Positions 11,500 through 22,736 of a DNA stretch of 64,000 nt are shown here, one piece after another. The position numbers were made by a program, and so were the translations under genes. Each line of letters starts with the position of its first letter. The first letter of the stretch is position 1. The DNA is from Larix kaempferi (taxonomy: Eukaryota; Streptophyta; Pinopsida; Pinales; Pinaceae): assembly GCA_027924585.1 (NCBI GenBank), contig BSBM01000711.1:8133001-8197000 (forward strand). The letters are read 5' to 3'. The notes below the pieces were generated by a model. It was given only the letters and a program-made list of their open reading frames with translations, was not told where the DNA came from and did not search any database.

Positions 11500-11935
11500 T
11501 GCAGATTTCGGGATTTCTGGTTGCGGGAACGCAAAATTTGGAATTTTGCGTTTTGGATTTTCGCAATACCGAACCCACAATTTCGCATTTCGAGTTTCGG
11601 GTTGCGGGTTGCGGGAACGCAAAAGTTTTGAAAAATTGCGTTTCGGTTTCCACAATCCCAATTCCGCATTTCGGGTTTTGGGTTGCGAGTTGCAGGAACA
11701 CAAAGTTTTTGAAAAACTACGTTTCGGTTTCCGCAATCCTGATCCTGCATTTTGGGTTTCGGGTTGCAGGTTGCGGGAACGCAAAAGTTTTGAAAAATTA
11801 CGTTTTGGTTTCCGCAATCTCGATTTCGCATTTCGGGTTTCGAGTTGCGGGAACGCAAAGTTTTTGAAACACTGTGTTTCGATTTCCACAATCCCGATTC
11901 CGCATTTCGGGTTGCGGGATGCGGGTTACGGAGTG
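11500..11935 (+). repeat. 81-bp tandem repeat in the element leader
   Basis: GCATTTCG-type starts recur at 11585, 11666, 11747, 11828 and 11902 (spacing 81, 81, 81, 74), preceded by a partial copy. The unit includes GGGTTGCGGGAACGCAAA, TTTTGAAAAA and a GTTTC(C/G)GCAATCC block, and is GC-richer than its surroundings. Because 81 equals 27 codons, frames on both strands stay open across it (up to 228 codons on the minus strand at 11403-12089). The open frames are explained by the periodicity. Confidence 0.93.
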
Positions 11936-11939
11936 GCAA

Positions 11940-14900
11940 AAAAAAAAATGAGTATAGAGACCGAAAATTGATTTTTGGATAACAGGAACTTGCAGAATCA
12001 GAATTTGATGGGGTCAGTGGCGTTTTGAGGCCATTAACGGAGGCCATGAAGGAACCAGTGAAGATCCCGAGCCCATTATATTGTTCCAATTTGGCATAAA
12101 TTTGGGATTAATGGCTTTTATAAATCGGTGTCCTGATGCTTCACAGAAGGTCAAATTGAGCCGAAACTGATATGGAGCGGTCATGGAGTAGGCACAGTGT
12201 TAAGTTTGGAGTTTTGAAGCCAAAATCCAAAGGATGTGGAGTTGGGGTGAGTGTGAAGGCCAAAAGGCACTATTCCAGGCCACTTTTTGGAGATTTTGAA
12301 AAGCTTGCAGTGGATGAAAGTGACCCTGTAATTAGGATTCGAGAAATTTACTGAGCTCAACATTTCTTATTCTCATGAAAACATAAATTTTCCGTTAGAC
12401 AAAGATTTTCCATAAATGCACCATTTGGGAGATAGCCATTTTTGGCCCAAAATTTGAAATTTTGGAAAAATGTGAAAAGTGGAAAGTAGTCAAATCCAGA
12501 ATTTTATAGAACATGAATGGAGCATTGGAACAGAGATCCGCGAGTTGCTGAGTGTTCCTTGTTATATGGATTAACTTCGTCTGGTAGAAAAGTTTTTTTG
12601 ATTCTTCATAGATTTTCTTCCACAGGTGGCTAATGTTGGCAGTTCAGGATATTTTGCAACTATAAAAAGTGCAAAATTTTGGTAAAAGTTGTCATTTTTG
12701 AAGCAATGTAGTTTCCACACCCGATGTTGGAATGGAGCACGTGGATAGGCATTGGAAATCTTATCCAACAGGGAACAATGGTGCATAGGCATAATTTGAA
12801 TGGGGTTATCATACACCATAGATAATTGGAGCAGAAAAGTGCTAGTGGCTGTCTTGACAAAAAATGTTGTCCATATGGGCAATTTCTAGAATTGCATGTT
12901 TGGAAGTAGCAAGTTGGAATATTATGCATGAGTATATGTATTGAATGGATGCTTGGTGATAAAATCATGGCTAATGAGTCCTTGTGTGTTTGCCAGAAGC
13001 CATGAAATCAGACCAACTATTATGTGGAAGAGGAATTCCATGCAAAGATGAAGGATTGGAAAGGGAGAACTCCTTAACCCCCCGTCTTGCTAACTATATT
13101 TATATTTTATAAGATTTGTGTACATAAAATTATGGCATGAGAATGCTGAAAATGCAGAGATTAGATGGATGGCATGAATATGTGCTACTCGGCATATTCA
13201 TAAACAATGCACAGTGCATGAGAATATGTTTTTTTTGTACACATATGATATTACATATTGGTAAAAGTAGTGGGATTTTACATATGCAATGAACCACTAA
13301 TGGTAAATATTGTGGTTAATAATAACTATTGGTGTTGGTATTGGTGGTAGGACCAAAGACAATAGGAGCATGGCTGAAGATGTTGATGATGTTGTTACAT
13401 ATGACCAGCAACCTTATGAAGAAAAGGATAAGGCAACAAATCCATGATCAAGAGGTTGGTGGAAGAATTCAGTAATCTCTGTAAGAGACCAACTGATTAG
13501 GTAACATCAAAGGTGTAAATGGAATCCATACAGTTAATGGTTAATTATGATGATTGCATAAGTGTTGAAAGGAGATTGCATAAGAATCCATTGAACCGTA
13601 TTTAGTAATCATAAAATGGTATGCATTCAAAGTTGAAATGCATTCATGTGAATGCCATACTGCCATAGCGTGGTGGAGCATGGAGCGGTGAAGGAAAAAG
13701 GCCTCATACCATGTGTCTGTTTAGAATTTTAAACTACATTCATATAAAAATATATCATGCCATGTGTATGTTGGTTATGAGTTTAATAACCAAAGCAAGT
13801 GAGGACTGGTGGTCTTGATTATGGCAATGCATCCTATATGAGGTAGTCATGGTTAGGCCATAATATGTTTGAATGCATAGTATTCATGAATCAATACAAG
13901 GTAGCATCGAGTGGATATGCATTAAGAGATTTTATAAATCTTGTAGTTATGCATTGAGTGGATGCATATGAAAAGTTTGAGAAAATGTTGTAAATGTGCA
14001 TGCATAAGTGTGGGTGCACATGTTGTGATGCATTGCATGAATGCATAGGGATGGTGCGTGTGTTATTGCAAACTAAATAATGAATGAGATGATGAATTGA
14101 TGATAATTCTAGGATCATTTCATGGGATGTTATGAATGCAAAATAGTAATTGCATGAAGAGGGCAGTCATGATCGATGGGCTGCCGGAATGCTCTGTGGA
14201 AGGGCAGAGTTGTATAAATGATATGACTGTGAAATAATGAGTATCTAAAGTTTCATTTAAATTGCATAAATGATGTGAATGTACCTTGAAATTTTAGTAT
14301 GATAATGATTCACGTGAATTGAATGAGTTTTGGTGATATTGATATGTTAACAGCTAGAAGTGTTTGAATTCTGGAGTGTTATAATTATGAAAATGCTTCA
14401 GTGATCGTTGCAGCAATGAAATATTATATGCATAGATACTCACAACATGTTTGGCTGATTGAAAGTTTTAGATTCCAGGTAGAAATGTCTTGCGTATGGC
14501 AGTGAAGGTAAGACCATAGTAAAGACCGAACTCTACCATGTGCAAAAGCCAAAGGTTATGAGAAGGTTCTCATGGTTGTGAAATTTAACTTATGCATGAA
14601 ACAGATCTGAAAATGTTTTGATTTAAGTTTATGAGAATAATATCATGGTTGCAAATCAAATTTCTGTAGGGAACAAATTTGAAAATTTTGATTTAGAGCT
14701 TATGAGAAGGAATCTCGTGGTTGAGAACTCTGAGTTCTGTTAGAAAGAAGGATTGTAAATCTCAGACTTGTAAATCTTAGATTTGTAAATCTCGGATTTG
14801 AAATTTTGCTAATGAATGACTAATGACTATTTGGCTTATATGAATTGTGTCAGGAGGACAGGTTGTAAGTGGATGTTCATGTATGGCAGCAGACATAAGA

Positions 14901-16070
14901 CCATAATGGGAGAAGTGATACCACTTACAAGAGCCAAGCAATATGAGGATAGCCTCATAACTAAGAAAATCAATATCTGTAGTAGACAGAGTTGCAAATT
15001 CATATTGAATTTAATTATTAATGCCATTGATTGGTTATGGAACAATCCGATTTGAATTTTATTGTTAAATGTTGTTGACTGTTTGGTTATTTAATAAGTG
15101 TGTCAAGAAGACACATTACAGTAAGACCATGAGAGAGGGCCTGCAGAAGCCAAACTTTATGGGGAGGATCCCATATCTTGGAAATGGGTTTCGGGTGAAA
15201 CACCATTGGATATTTTGATAATATCCCACCTGCACTGCATGATTGGTAAGCAATATGAGTGAGATGGTAAAAATTATGTCAGTAAGACATATGAGGGTTA
15301 TGTAACCTCAAAAGGAGTTAGGATGGAAAACCGAGGGACTGTCAACTCAGAGAAGGAGCCCCCATTCCTCATTAATGAAGAAGACTACATCTGCAAATGG
15401 ATAAGTGTTTTGTGAACCTAGCTAAGAATATGCATGTTTAATTGTCAGAGTCAATATCCAGAGCATGTTTTGATTTTATTTCCATTATGGCATATTGCTT
15501 GAGTATGAGTAGGTCCTACATTGCTCACATAAGAAAGGGGTGCACACTTTTCTGATGTTGGGTTATGACAGGACTGTCAATGTTGACTACACCCCAAGGG
15601 AATGGACGCATTCCCAGTGTTTCAATGTTGGATAGTGAATGTTATGAAATGTGTTTATAGTTTTAGAGCAGTAGTGCTGATGATCTTGCTTATCCTTCTT
15701 GTGTTATCAGCTTACACAGCTACAATTTGATGATTGCATGACAAACAAAAAAGTGAAGAAAGGGTACTCAAGAGGATTGTATGAGCAATGGTAACCTTGG
15801 TGCAGTATGAGTGGGTATTGTGGGGCCATGCTAGTTTTTAGTCAAGAAAGTCACCTAAAGAGTTCCTAAAGGGAACTGCTGGTTTGCACAAGAGAAGGAG
15901 TGCCATCCTTGTGTGGGTGAAGAATTTTTATGCGCATGAAGGGTTGTGACACATGTGAAAGGCTGATGCATGCCTAAGGCCGAGTAGTAGAGCTTTGACC
16001 TATAATGGTCGGTGGCGCAGTTTCCTTCCATTGGATAATGACCCAGACGGATGTGTTGGCTTGGCAATGG
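11940..16070 (+). other. Non-coding body of the decayed LTR element
   Basis: About 4 kb with no gag, protease, reverse transcriptase or integrase motif in any frame. It continues from the primer-binding site without a visible boundary, so it is most simply the non-coding interior of a large retrotransposon derivative. An alternative is later unrelated insertions that I cannot delimit. The far end is arbitrary; it stops where the 16.1-kb duplicated block begins. Confidence 0.4.
14490..15180 (+). repeat. Three diverged copies of an interspersed internal repeat
   Basis: A pattern of GTAAGACCAT or ATAAGACCATA, followed by GAGCCAA or AAGCCAA and then TATGAGAAGG or TATGGGGAGG, appears near 14,505, 14,895 and 15,120. 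Each is preceded by a GTCAGGAGGACA- or GTCAAGAAGACA-like motif where that part is preserved. Divergence is high. The copies suggest an ancient unit of about 200-400 bp inside the element body. Confidence 0.45.
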
Positions 16071-16084
16071 AGAGGGCCAACTAG

Positions 16085-16665
16085 GTATGGGACTGGTTGG
16101 GCACCACCAAATGCTTGGTAAATCCAGTCGGTGTGAAAGTGTACTGGTTGGGCATTAATTATTTGATGTTTTGGAGCAACCTGCGTGCTGGCCAAACATC
16201 CCAGTCCGCAGGAGGATCCCAAGGATTGTAAAGAAAAGAAGGACCCTATGGACCAGGAGGAAACGCATAATACATATAAGTATTCATTTTCATTTATTTC
16301 TTGTTTGGAATAATGAAGATTTCAGGTATAAGTCTTCTAACAACTAAGCTAATACACTGTTGTTTCTTGGTTGGAAACGCATAATACAGGAAGCAAGGAC
16401 CCTAAAAGAACTATAAATTGCTTGGTAAATCCAGAGAGTAACTGGTTGGGCGCTACAAATTGCTTGGTAAATCCAGAGAGTGACTGGCTAAGCATTAACT
16501 ATTTGATGTTGTGGAGCAGCCTGCGTGCTGGCCAAACATCCAAGATTATTTGATGTTGTGGAGTAGCTTGCGTGTTGGTTGAACATCCAAGTCCATAGGC
16601 GATCCCAAGGCTTGCAAAGCAAAGCAGGACCCTATGGACCAGAGAGGAAACGCACAATACTTGAT
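16085..16665 (+). repeat. Duplicated block beside the OMT fragment
   Basis: A unit with TGCTTGGTAAATCCAG, ACTGGTTGGGC, TTATTTGATGTT, GGAGCA, TGCGTGCTGGCCAAACATCC, GATCCCAAGG and GGACCCTATGGACCAG occurs at about 16,105-16,275 and again at 16,412-16,655. In the second block the front part is itself doubled (16,417 and 16,459), and the TTATTTGATGTTGTGGAG part appears twice. No gene product is recognisable. Confidence 0.85.
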
Positions 16666-16930
16666 GAAGGAAAGGCAACTTGATGATCCTCTAGATGGGG
16701 AAGCCTGATCTCTGGAACAACACTTTAAATTCTTCCTCTGTTCTTTCCTTTCCACCCGTCGTATAAATCATCATCGTTATGTCAAATAACAAACCCAGTC
16801 GCCTCGTCATACTTTCACCTTCGTCAACAACTGCCTCCACAATTAAGACCTTCCCATTTGTGGGTGTTGCCTCATAGCTTCTTCTCAGCAATTTCATGCA
16901 CTCCTCGTCCTCCCAATCATGCAAAATCCA
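16660..16930 (-). pseudogene. O-methyltransferase (COMT-type) pseudogene, 3' exon
   Basis: The minus-strand translation gives the C-terminal catalytic part of a class II plant O-methyltransferase: WILHDWEDEEC, where the His of HDW is the family's catalytic base, then KLL, NGKVLIVE with the conserved Glu, FDITMM and GGKERTEEEFK, then SGFP. A likely splice acceptor (GAG just before the TGG at 16928-16930) marks the exon start. A TAG at 16691-16693 interrupts the frame, and the family's IIKLPSFH tail continues in the same frame beyond it, so the gene is dead. The SAM-binding exon is missing upstream, where a LINE fragment begins at about 17,030. This exon lies 12.5 kb to the right of the 5' exon at 3.5-4.2 kb although both are on the minus strand. 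They therefore cannot be one gene in normal order and are probably relics of two tandem copies. Confidence 0.87.
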
Positions 16931-17029
16931 CTCCAACAATAATAATAATAGAAATTTTTTAGCCCTCAAAATGTAATAACAATAAGATCATGAGCATTTG
17001 TTAATTTCTAACTAGAGAAGTATTCACCA

Positions 17030-17486
17030 CCTTCATCATGACTGAAGCGGTGCATAAGTTATAAACCGCTTTTGGATTTGCTCAATCGTTCTCCAAGATT
17101 CTCTAGAAATGTTGTACCCCCATACTTCACAACCGTATAAGATAACAGGGACGACAAGAGTTTCAAAGATAAACTTGTTTTTATCCCACATGACCAAGTT
17201 GGATGATTTATAATTATTTTCAAGACCGAAATAATCTTTTCCACGAGTTTTTTCTAGGCATTGTATTTAAAGCTTTCCTAAAGTCCACAAAGCAACAAAA
17301 GAGATTGAGCTTATTATTGTCACATTCATCTGCAATGATATTGAGATTAATGAGGTGGACTATGGTGGAAGGATACCTTCTAAAACTAGCTTTCCCTTTA
17401 GCTATTTTAACTTGACTTTCTAGCCATATGTTGATCTTATTTTCCAAAATAATACCATATAACTTGGTTAAGAGAGGGCTAGTCAT
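17030..17486 (-). pseudogene. LINE (non-LTR) reverse transcriptase fragment
   Basis: The right part (17,486 to about 17,220) encodes the beginning of a LINE reverse transcriptase: LYGIILENKINIWLE, AKGKASFRR, ST..HL, then CCFVDFRKALNTMPR, resembling the region that contains the first catalytic aspartate (FVDF). The left part (about 17,165-17,040) in another frame shows the FETLVVPVILYGCEVWG signature from the C-terminal side of the same protein, followed by IEQIQKRFIT and stops. The YxDD centre between the two parts is missing, so the copy is internally deleted as well as 5' and 3' truncated. It abuts the OMT exon remnant. Confidence 0.85.
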
Positions 17487-17489
17487 AAT

Positions 17490-18016
17490 GGTCCTATAAT
17501 TAGAGGGGTTATTTTACCATTTCTTTTATTGTCAATTATTTATATTGTCTAATTTTATTGAGTAATTTATTTATTATTGGAATAGTCTAAATATTCTACA
17601 CTTTTTTTACTTTTTTCGGGTATATTTTCCATTTTGTTTGGTTGGGACTCTCGTTGGAAATCTTCAAAAAATCTTAGAGCCACATATATTAGTTGTTGAA
17701 ATTGCATAATTTGAGTGTCATAGGGGTATTTGAGGGTGCTAAATCCATTTATGCATTCAAAAACACAATTTAAATGCTTCAAAATTTGATCCGACCAAAA
17801 ACTGTCGAAAAGTCCAAAACAAAGAATAAATAGACTCCTCATTTATTATTTATATTTATTATTATTTATATTATTGTTAATTTTTAAAAGTGGTTATTAT
17901 TATTATAAATATATGAATTTTGTTAATTATTTATATTTATATTATCTTATTTTATTGAATATTTGATTTATTATTGGTATTATTGTTAATTTTTAAAAGT
18001 GGTTATTATTATTTTT
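17490..18016. other. AT-rich sequence with direct duplication
   Basis: No gene. The string TTTTTAAAAGTGGTTATTATT appears at about 17,882 and 17,992 with similar flanks, and a third version (AAAGTGGTTATTATTATTAT) follows at 19,410. The intervening GC-richer block at 18,017-19,409 therefore looks inserted within this AT-rich repeat. Confidence 0.6.
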
Positions 18017-18376
18017 GGTATCAAGAGAGTTAGATTGTCTTGTATATAGAATCAGATCCCGACCTGACTCAAGCTGCATTCTTACCATACCTTCCTATGA
18101 TCTACCATTACAATCTTCTTTCCCAAAATTGCCCCTCCCTCGAGGGGGCAAAACATAATATTACATATTACCATATTTTCTAGACTTGTCACAAGATCTA
18201 TTTCAAACATCAAAACAGGTCATTTTAGTCCTATACCTAGTATACAATTCATATATAGACCACAAACTAATAACTCATCTAAACCACCATCTGTCTATCC
18301 CAACAACCTTTTGCAAAACGAATCCCATACAAAATTATAACATGATAGATTAACTGAAACAAAACAACTATGACAA

Positions 18377-19375
18377 CTATCCATGAAATTGAGGGACATG
18401 GATATTTGCAAATGGGACTGCATTCACATCGTGCGAATTGCCACCATACATACCACCTCTCTCATCCTGTGAAGCCTCAAATGGTTCACTAACAACCCCC
18501 ATTTAGGGAAGAAACGAAATTCCCATTTCCTTAGCAATGACGTCCACTTTCATATGCATCAACCTAGTGTCGACATACAACTCCTTCCAAAACTAGACAA
18601 GAAAATTTTCTCCTCTCTCTTTTTCCTCACGATCCAATAGCACCTGTCCCAGAAGGCCCTTCATCACCCAGTATAGGGAGACCATCTTCTCAAACAATGA
18701 ATTCCTGACACAAGACGTACCGAGGTCCTAAATCCATAGATCGAGTGTAGAGAAATCGTCATGGGCATTTGAATCTTCCAATTCATGCCAAAGGTCCTTC
18801 TCCACAACCTCAATTTCCAACCACACCAAATGAGGGATGGACGCCTTGTATAACTGGGCCACTTGGGCCACCCTCATCTGCTCCCTATTGGACCTTTTCT
18901 TACCTTTCCTTACCAACTTGGCATCCTCCCCCCTTGTTTCTATTTGCTTCACCAAACCACTTACCCAATAGCCAAACAGAAGAAATGAAGAGAACGCTAC
19001 AGATTCACCACCTTTCCAATGATACTCCCAAGCCTCTTGGCAACGATGAACACCGATGAGGTTGGAGTTGCCAGCTTCTGAGTATAGGCATATAGACTTC
19101 CTCTTAATCATGAATCTGACTTCCTCCCTCATCTCTGTACCCCTCGCGAAGATCACCATGGCTGACCCCATTATTACCAACTGATCCTACCTACTAACAA
19201 TCCAATTGTCGGTCTTCTCACTTAAATCCTTCCTCCACCTCCTATGAATTTTCCTTGGAAAAGCTTCCCCCATTATGAATTTCCTGCCAAGGGATCCAAC
19301 GCAACCTTTCCAAATAAGAACCAATTTACTCGGCACGTGTTGGCCTGCATCGACCACATGACCTTCCCTCCTCTA
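18377..19375 (-). pseudogene. Unrecognised coding remnant with in-frame stops
   Basis: One minus-strand frame stays coding-like for about 330 codons, interrupted only by TAG at 19187, 18728 and 18593 and TAA at 18503, and ending at TAG 18377. The longest open piece is 150 codons (18728-19180; it opens on TTG, so it has no true start there). Composition is that of a soluble, charged protein: a basic N-terminal part (RKIHRRWRKDL), a central KQIETRGEDAKLVRKGKKR stretch, then acidic EVVEKDLWHELEDSNAHDD, then an amphipathic helix (FWKELYVDTRLMHMKVD), and a Gly/Asn-rich tail (GGMYGGNSHDVN). The region is GC-richer than its AT-rich flanks. I recognise no domain. A gag-like or accessory protein of a plant transposable element is a possibility, nothing more. 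Confidence 0.5.
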
Positions 19376-19429
19376 CGTTTCTTCCTTCGTCGACACCCAC
19401 ATCCGGGGTAAAGTGGTTATTATTATTAT

Positions 19430-19799
19430 TATGAATATATGAACTTATTATTATTATTATTAAAAACATAATTGATATAATTATTTTATTATTTATTATT
19501 TATCATTTTATTTATTTATGTATTTGTATTTATCTATATTTAACTATTTTATTTATTTATATCTTTATTTTATATATATTATTTTTAGTTTTTTTATAAT
19601 AATGATGAGTAATAATAATAATTCACCAATCTTTGGGCTAATTCCAATCACAACAATCACATTTTTAAAAGGGATATTAATGACATATGTCAACCACTTT
19701 TTAAAATGCAGTTGTGCAATGCATAAAATTGATTTATTTATATATAAACAATTATTTTATTGATAGCTATCATTTTCATCTTCTTTATAAAGGAATGCA
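19430..19799. other. AT-rich low-complexity sequence
   Basis: TTATTA- and TTTAT-rich sequence with no coding content. It continues the AT-rich flank left of the inserted block at 18.0-19.4 kb. Confidence 0.6.
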
Positions 19800-20335
19800 T
19801 ACTTAAAGTAAAAATAATATTTTTATATATAATTATTTTTTAAAAATGATTTTAGCTCAAACAAATGCATATGTATGAATTATTCGTGAAATATAAAATT
19901 GTTTTGCATTTGTGATTTTAAGTTTGAAATTTTTTCCTTATAAAAAATAAATAATATTTTTATATATAATTGTTTTTTTCAAAATGATTTTAATGGAAAT
20001 AAAACACATATAAAATATGTATGTAAAAATTATTTATGAAATATAAAAATGTTTTACATTTATCATTTCAATTTATATATTATTATTTTTTTTAAATGAT
20101 TTTAGCTCAAACAAATGCATATATATGAATTATTGGTGAAATATAAAATTGTTTTGCATTTGTGATTTTAAATTTGAAATTTTTTCCTTATAAAAAATAA
20201 ATAATATTTTTCTATATAATTGTTTTTTCCAAAATGATTTTAACGAAAATAAAACACATATAAAATATATATGTAAGAATTATTTATAAAATATAAAAAT
20301 GTTTTACATTTATGATTTCAACTCTGAATTTTTTT
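19800..20335 (+). repeat. 250-bp tandem repeat with internal half-repeats
   Basis: GATTTTAGCTCAAACAAATG occurs at 19848 and 20098, exactly 250 bases apart, and the following sequence matches throughout. Within each 250-bp unit the two halves resemble each other (each has a GAATTATT or AATTATTTATG, AAATATAAAA, GTTTT(G/A)CATTT, TGATTT pattern). The array therefore seems to have grown first as about 125-bp units and then by doubling. Confidence 0.85.
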
Positions 20336-20339
20336 CTTT

Positions 20340-21690
20340 AAAAAAAATTCATCTGATATGATAATCACCAATACATAATCTATAATAAAGATTATATTTT
20401 ATATTTTCTCACATTTTTTTACCATAGAAACAATTACTAGTTTATATCGGTTTCTTCTATACACCATCTATAATAAAAATTATATAATAATAAAGATTAG
20501 ACAATATATTTTTGGACCAATAGAAACAATTACTAGTTTATATTTACTTTACTTTTTTATTCGTTAATATAAGTTTAAGTATAATTTTTTAATAGAAACA
20601 TGTTTTCAATTAATTGTATCATAAAAAGAAAATACTAACCATAATAATTATATTTTGGTTTATAACATGTCCATATTATATTTGATTTTTTTTAATTGTG
20701 TTAAGATAATTTATAACAAATATAAATAGTTAACTCCTATTTGAAGATAAGATACACCAGCAAATTTTTATTAAATGTTAGAATTTATTTTTCATTGAAT
20801 TTTTGGAGCAAAGATAGATGTACTTCTTTTGAGTTTTTTTGTTGTAATGTATTTCGTGGTGAATGTTTTAGTGAAAATAGTGGTGAATGTATTTCCATGA
20901 TATGTACGGGAAGAGTTCTTTATTAACTTAGTGTTATCTAAGTCTTGCAGTCATAAATTATGTGAGGGGTTTATTATTTGAAGTATTTATATGTTAAGTG
21001 TGGATACTTCTATATATGGCACTTTATATTGGACTTTTCTGATGTGGATGATGGCACATCTGGCAATTTGTCTGGCATGTCTCATGTGCTATCTAGGGCA
21101 GGATTTGTGAGCAGTTTGTATGATTCTGACAGCTGGTGCTATTTACTATTTCGTATATTAATAGTAAGTTATATTTTTCTGTGAAAAAAGTGTGGATACT
21201 TCCATGTTAAGTGTGGATTCATGTTGTTTTGTTGAAGTTTGAGGAAATCCTTTAATCAAAGAGAGGATTAAGATTGTTAATTAAGAGATAGGGTTGGAGT
21301 GAATTATACTACATATAAGCTGAAAATTTTAAGGATTCATAATTTTTATAAAGTGAAGAAACTTTGACTTACTAATTCATAAATTTCCAACCATAAAATG
21401 TTGGGTGATATTTTTCAAAAAATATTCAAAGTTCTAAGGGTTTTATAAAGTTTGTGGACAATTTTGACAATTTTTAGAGTAAAAAAAAATTTATCCCGTG
21501 GAATTTGGGAAAATCAACCTAGAAAAAATGGAAATTTGCGATTTTTTTTTGGAAAAAAAGTTCAAAAAATAGCCCATGGGATAACTTTCGCCCACAAAAT
21601 TTTCCATGCCCCCCCAAGTTGGGCTATGGGGCCAATAGGGAAAAGAAAACACCTGTAGGATTCTCCCTCTCAACCCACAACCCATTTTCT
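20340..21690. other. AT-rich intergenic sequence, no gene seen
   Basis: No coding content. Near 21,540-21,620 a G/C-run segment (AAAAAATAGCC, TTTCGCCC, AATTTTCC) resembles 25,430-25,500, so both may derive from the same family of LTR. The dispersed repeat shared with 4.87 kb lies at 21,139-21,190. Confidence 0.5.
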
Positions 21691-22569
21691 TTCATGTTTA
21701 ACCAAATTGCCCACCTTAGAGCATTTATAGGCATCTCACTCAACCATCCCAACCATGGCACTATTTTCCACTGGAGCACACAACACAAGAAATACATTTC
21801 CCTTTATTGCTCCATAATTCCTTCAGGAAATCCAACCCTTACAATGCTCGCTAGTGTGTGCAGAAAGAGTCCAACCAGTTGAATTCTATTGGAGAACCTC
21901 GTGTAACATTAATTCATTTCTTCTCAAGCATTCATGAGCAGCAAAACTAAATGGGTAAAGGTTCCTATCTTGCCCAAACTCTATGCTCACCTACAACCAT
22001 CTATTTTCTCCAATGCCTGCAATTCTATATGCACAAAACTCAAATGTATGGTTATTTCACAATTTGGTTATGGTAATGGAAATGGAAAAATGAATAGAAA
22101 AAACAAAATCTATTGGTGTAAAATATGTTGTTAAAAAATCTACTAAGAAACATGGATGATAAACTACAAAGGAGATGAGAGGATGGTGAAAAATACAACT
22201 AAGATAACTTCTAGCCATTAAAGATAAGACTCTTACAACAGACATAGAAGTATATTCATCCAATGCTTCCATAACTACATGATGAGACTTTCCCCACTAA
22301 CCCCACACATGCACTCAATGATTGGATTTAATAGCCAACACGAAGTAATTGGTTCATTTAAGGAACATGGAAACAAATGGATGAGTTCTAAGGTTGACAC
22401 TTGGCAACAAGGGATTTAATATCCCATAGCCCCCCCTTTATTCTTACCCTCAAGTGGAATCGTAGCCCCTCTAGTGCTATTTACCCGACCATATTGGAAC
22501 ATTTTATTATTTTTCCAACATATAAATGATTTACATATCTTTCAAGTTAGCATGACAAACCAACCACAT

Positions 22570-22721
22570 GGTCCATATAGAGATATTTACATTACACATG
22601 CATAGCCATTCATTAGTAGGGCCTTGTTCTTGAGCTCTACACTAGGAATCCATACATGCATATTTACATCATTTACATGATTTGATTTAATATATTCCAA
22701 GCAAAAATTGGGGGTATTACA
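22570..22721 (-). mobile_element. Start of a Ty3-type 3' LTR (minus strand), inner end not located
   Basis: Read on the minus strand, the LTR begins TGTAATACCCCC at 22,721, directly after a polypurine tract. It shares the TTCCTAG, AGAGCTC, AAGGCCC block with the plus-strand LTR at 9,754. The similarity is clear for the first 150 bases. The LTR probably extends toward 21.7 kb or beyond, but I could not find its CA end. Confidence 0.65.
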
Positions 22722-22736
22722 ATCCCCTCCCTCTTG
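22722..22736 (-). promoter_or_regulatory. Polypurine tract
   Basis: On the minus strand AAGAGGGAGGGGAT sits immediately before the TGTAATACC start of the LTR. This is the purine run that primes plus-strand DNA synthesis, and it fixes the minus orientation of the neighbouring integrase remnant. Confidence 0.75.

Noticed and set aside
11403-12089. 228-codon minus-strand open frame
   Set aside because: It runs through the 81-bp tandem array, whose length is a multiple of three; several frames on both strands are open for the same reason.
3477-16930. A single O-methyltransferase gene with a 12-kb intron
   Set aside because: Both exons are on the minus strand but the C-terminal exon has the higher coordinates, so the order is wrong for one transcript.
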